Below, piece after piece: positions 63,842 through 64,000 of a stretch of DNA of 64,000 nucleotides. Numbering within the stretch: position 1 is the first letter of the stretch; every line of letters starts with the position of its first letter. This stretch comes from Glandiceps talaboti. Lineage: Eukaryota; Hemichordata; Enteropneusta; Spengelidae. The notes below the pieces were generated by a model. The model worked only from the letters and a program-made list of their open reading frames with translations, made no database searches and was not told the DNA's origin. The stretch is taken from positions 31,189,332 to 31,253,331 of the forward strand of contig NC_135549.1 in the NCBI RefSeq assembly GCF_964340395.1. Direction: 5' to 3'. The position numbers and the translations under genes are program-made.

Positions 63842-64000
63842 TACCCAGATAGCACACCTGTGGTGGGCCAACGTTGGCCCAACGAAAGTAGATCAGTTGG
63901 GCCAACGTCAGGAACTGAGGTTGGCCCAACGTCGTTTTGTCCGTCGGCCCAACGTTGGCTCACTGGTGGCAAGAAATAGGTTGGCACAACGTTGGCCCAA
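63842..64000. repeat. GTTGGCCCAACGTTGGCCCA palindromic repeat, cut by the window edge
   Basis: At least six close copies of gttggcccaac or its inverse (the motif is nearly self-complementary) in 160 bp, preceded by acccagatagcacacc. It continues beyond the right edge and may be the subterminal repeat of a DNA transposon. Confidence 0.75.

Overview
The window is animal nuclear DNA, AT-rich, with spliceosomal introns (GT..AG), abundant tetranucleotide microsatellites, small inverted-repeat elements, a non-LTR retrotransposon fragment and a multi-exon KDZ-type transposase. A marine invertebrate (cephalochordate, hemichordate or mollusc-like) fits, but nothing in the sequence fixes the species.

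Layout. (1) 1-39,340: one giant tandem array with a period of about 421 bp and 93 units by my count, open at the left edge of the window. Read on the minus strand, each unit carries what looks like a complete internal exon: a 3' splice site (pyrimidine-rich tract then CAG), an 81-bp phase 0-0 segment encoding 27 residues (basic N-half, acidic C-half), and a strong 5' splice site (GTAAGTG). About 72 of the 93 exon copies are intact; the others carry stops, 1-bp frameshifts, a truncation or a lost acceptor. Higher-order duplications of 4, 5 and 6 units show recent unequal exchange. The array is broken once, at 6,884-7,494. (2) 39,343-39,680: a small minisatellite where the array ends. (3) 39,681-56,300: mostly non-coding DNA with a 1.83-kb hAT-like element, four miniature elements sharing TAGTCT termini and roughly 9-bp target duplications, a 4-kb fold-back element packed with microsatellites, a ~151-bp tandem repeat with a GGAC tail, and an apparent NHL-repeat gene fragment. 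(4) 56,397-58,072, plus strand: a three-exon gene with an NRF1/EWG/P3A2-type DNA-binding domain. (5) 58,227-63,050, minus strand: a seven-exon KDZ (Kyakuja-Dileera-Zisupton) transposase-like gene with the full D, D, E catalytic set but two apparent frame breaks in its N-terminal exons. (6) 63,325-64,000: inverted pieces of a LINE reverse transcriptase, then a GTTGGCCCAAC repeat.

The two right-hand genes converge with only 154 bp between stop codons, which suggests either one composite mobile unit or a transposase lying against a transcription-factor-like gene. The array is the outstanding feature: if it is transcribed from the minus strand it would encode a very long protein (about 2,500 residues if every copy were used) made of 27-residue modules, and any module could be skipped without changing frame. 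The alternative is a satellite that captured an exon; sequence alone does not settle this.
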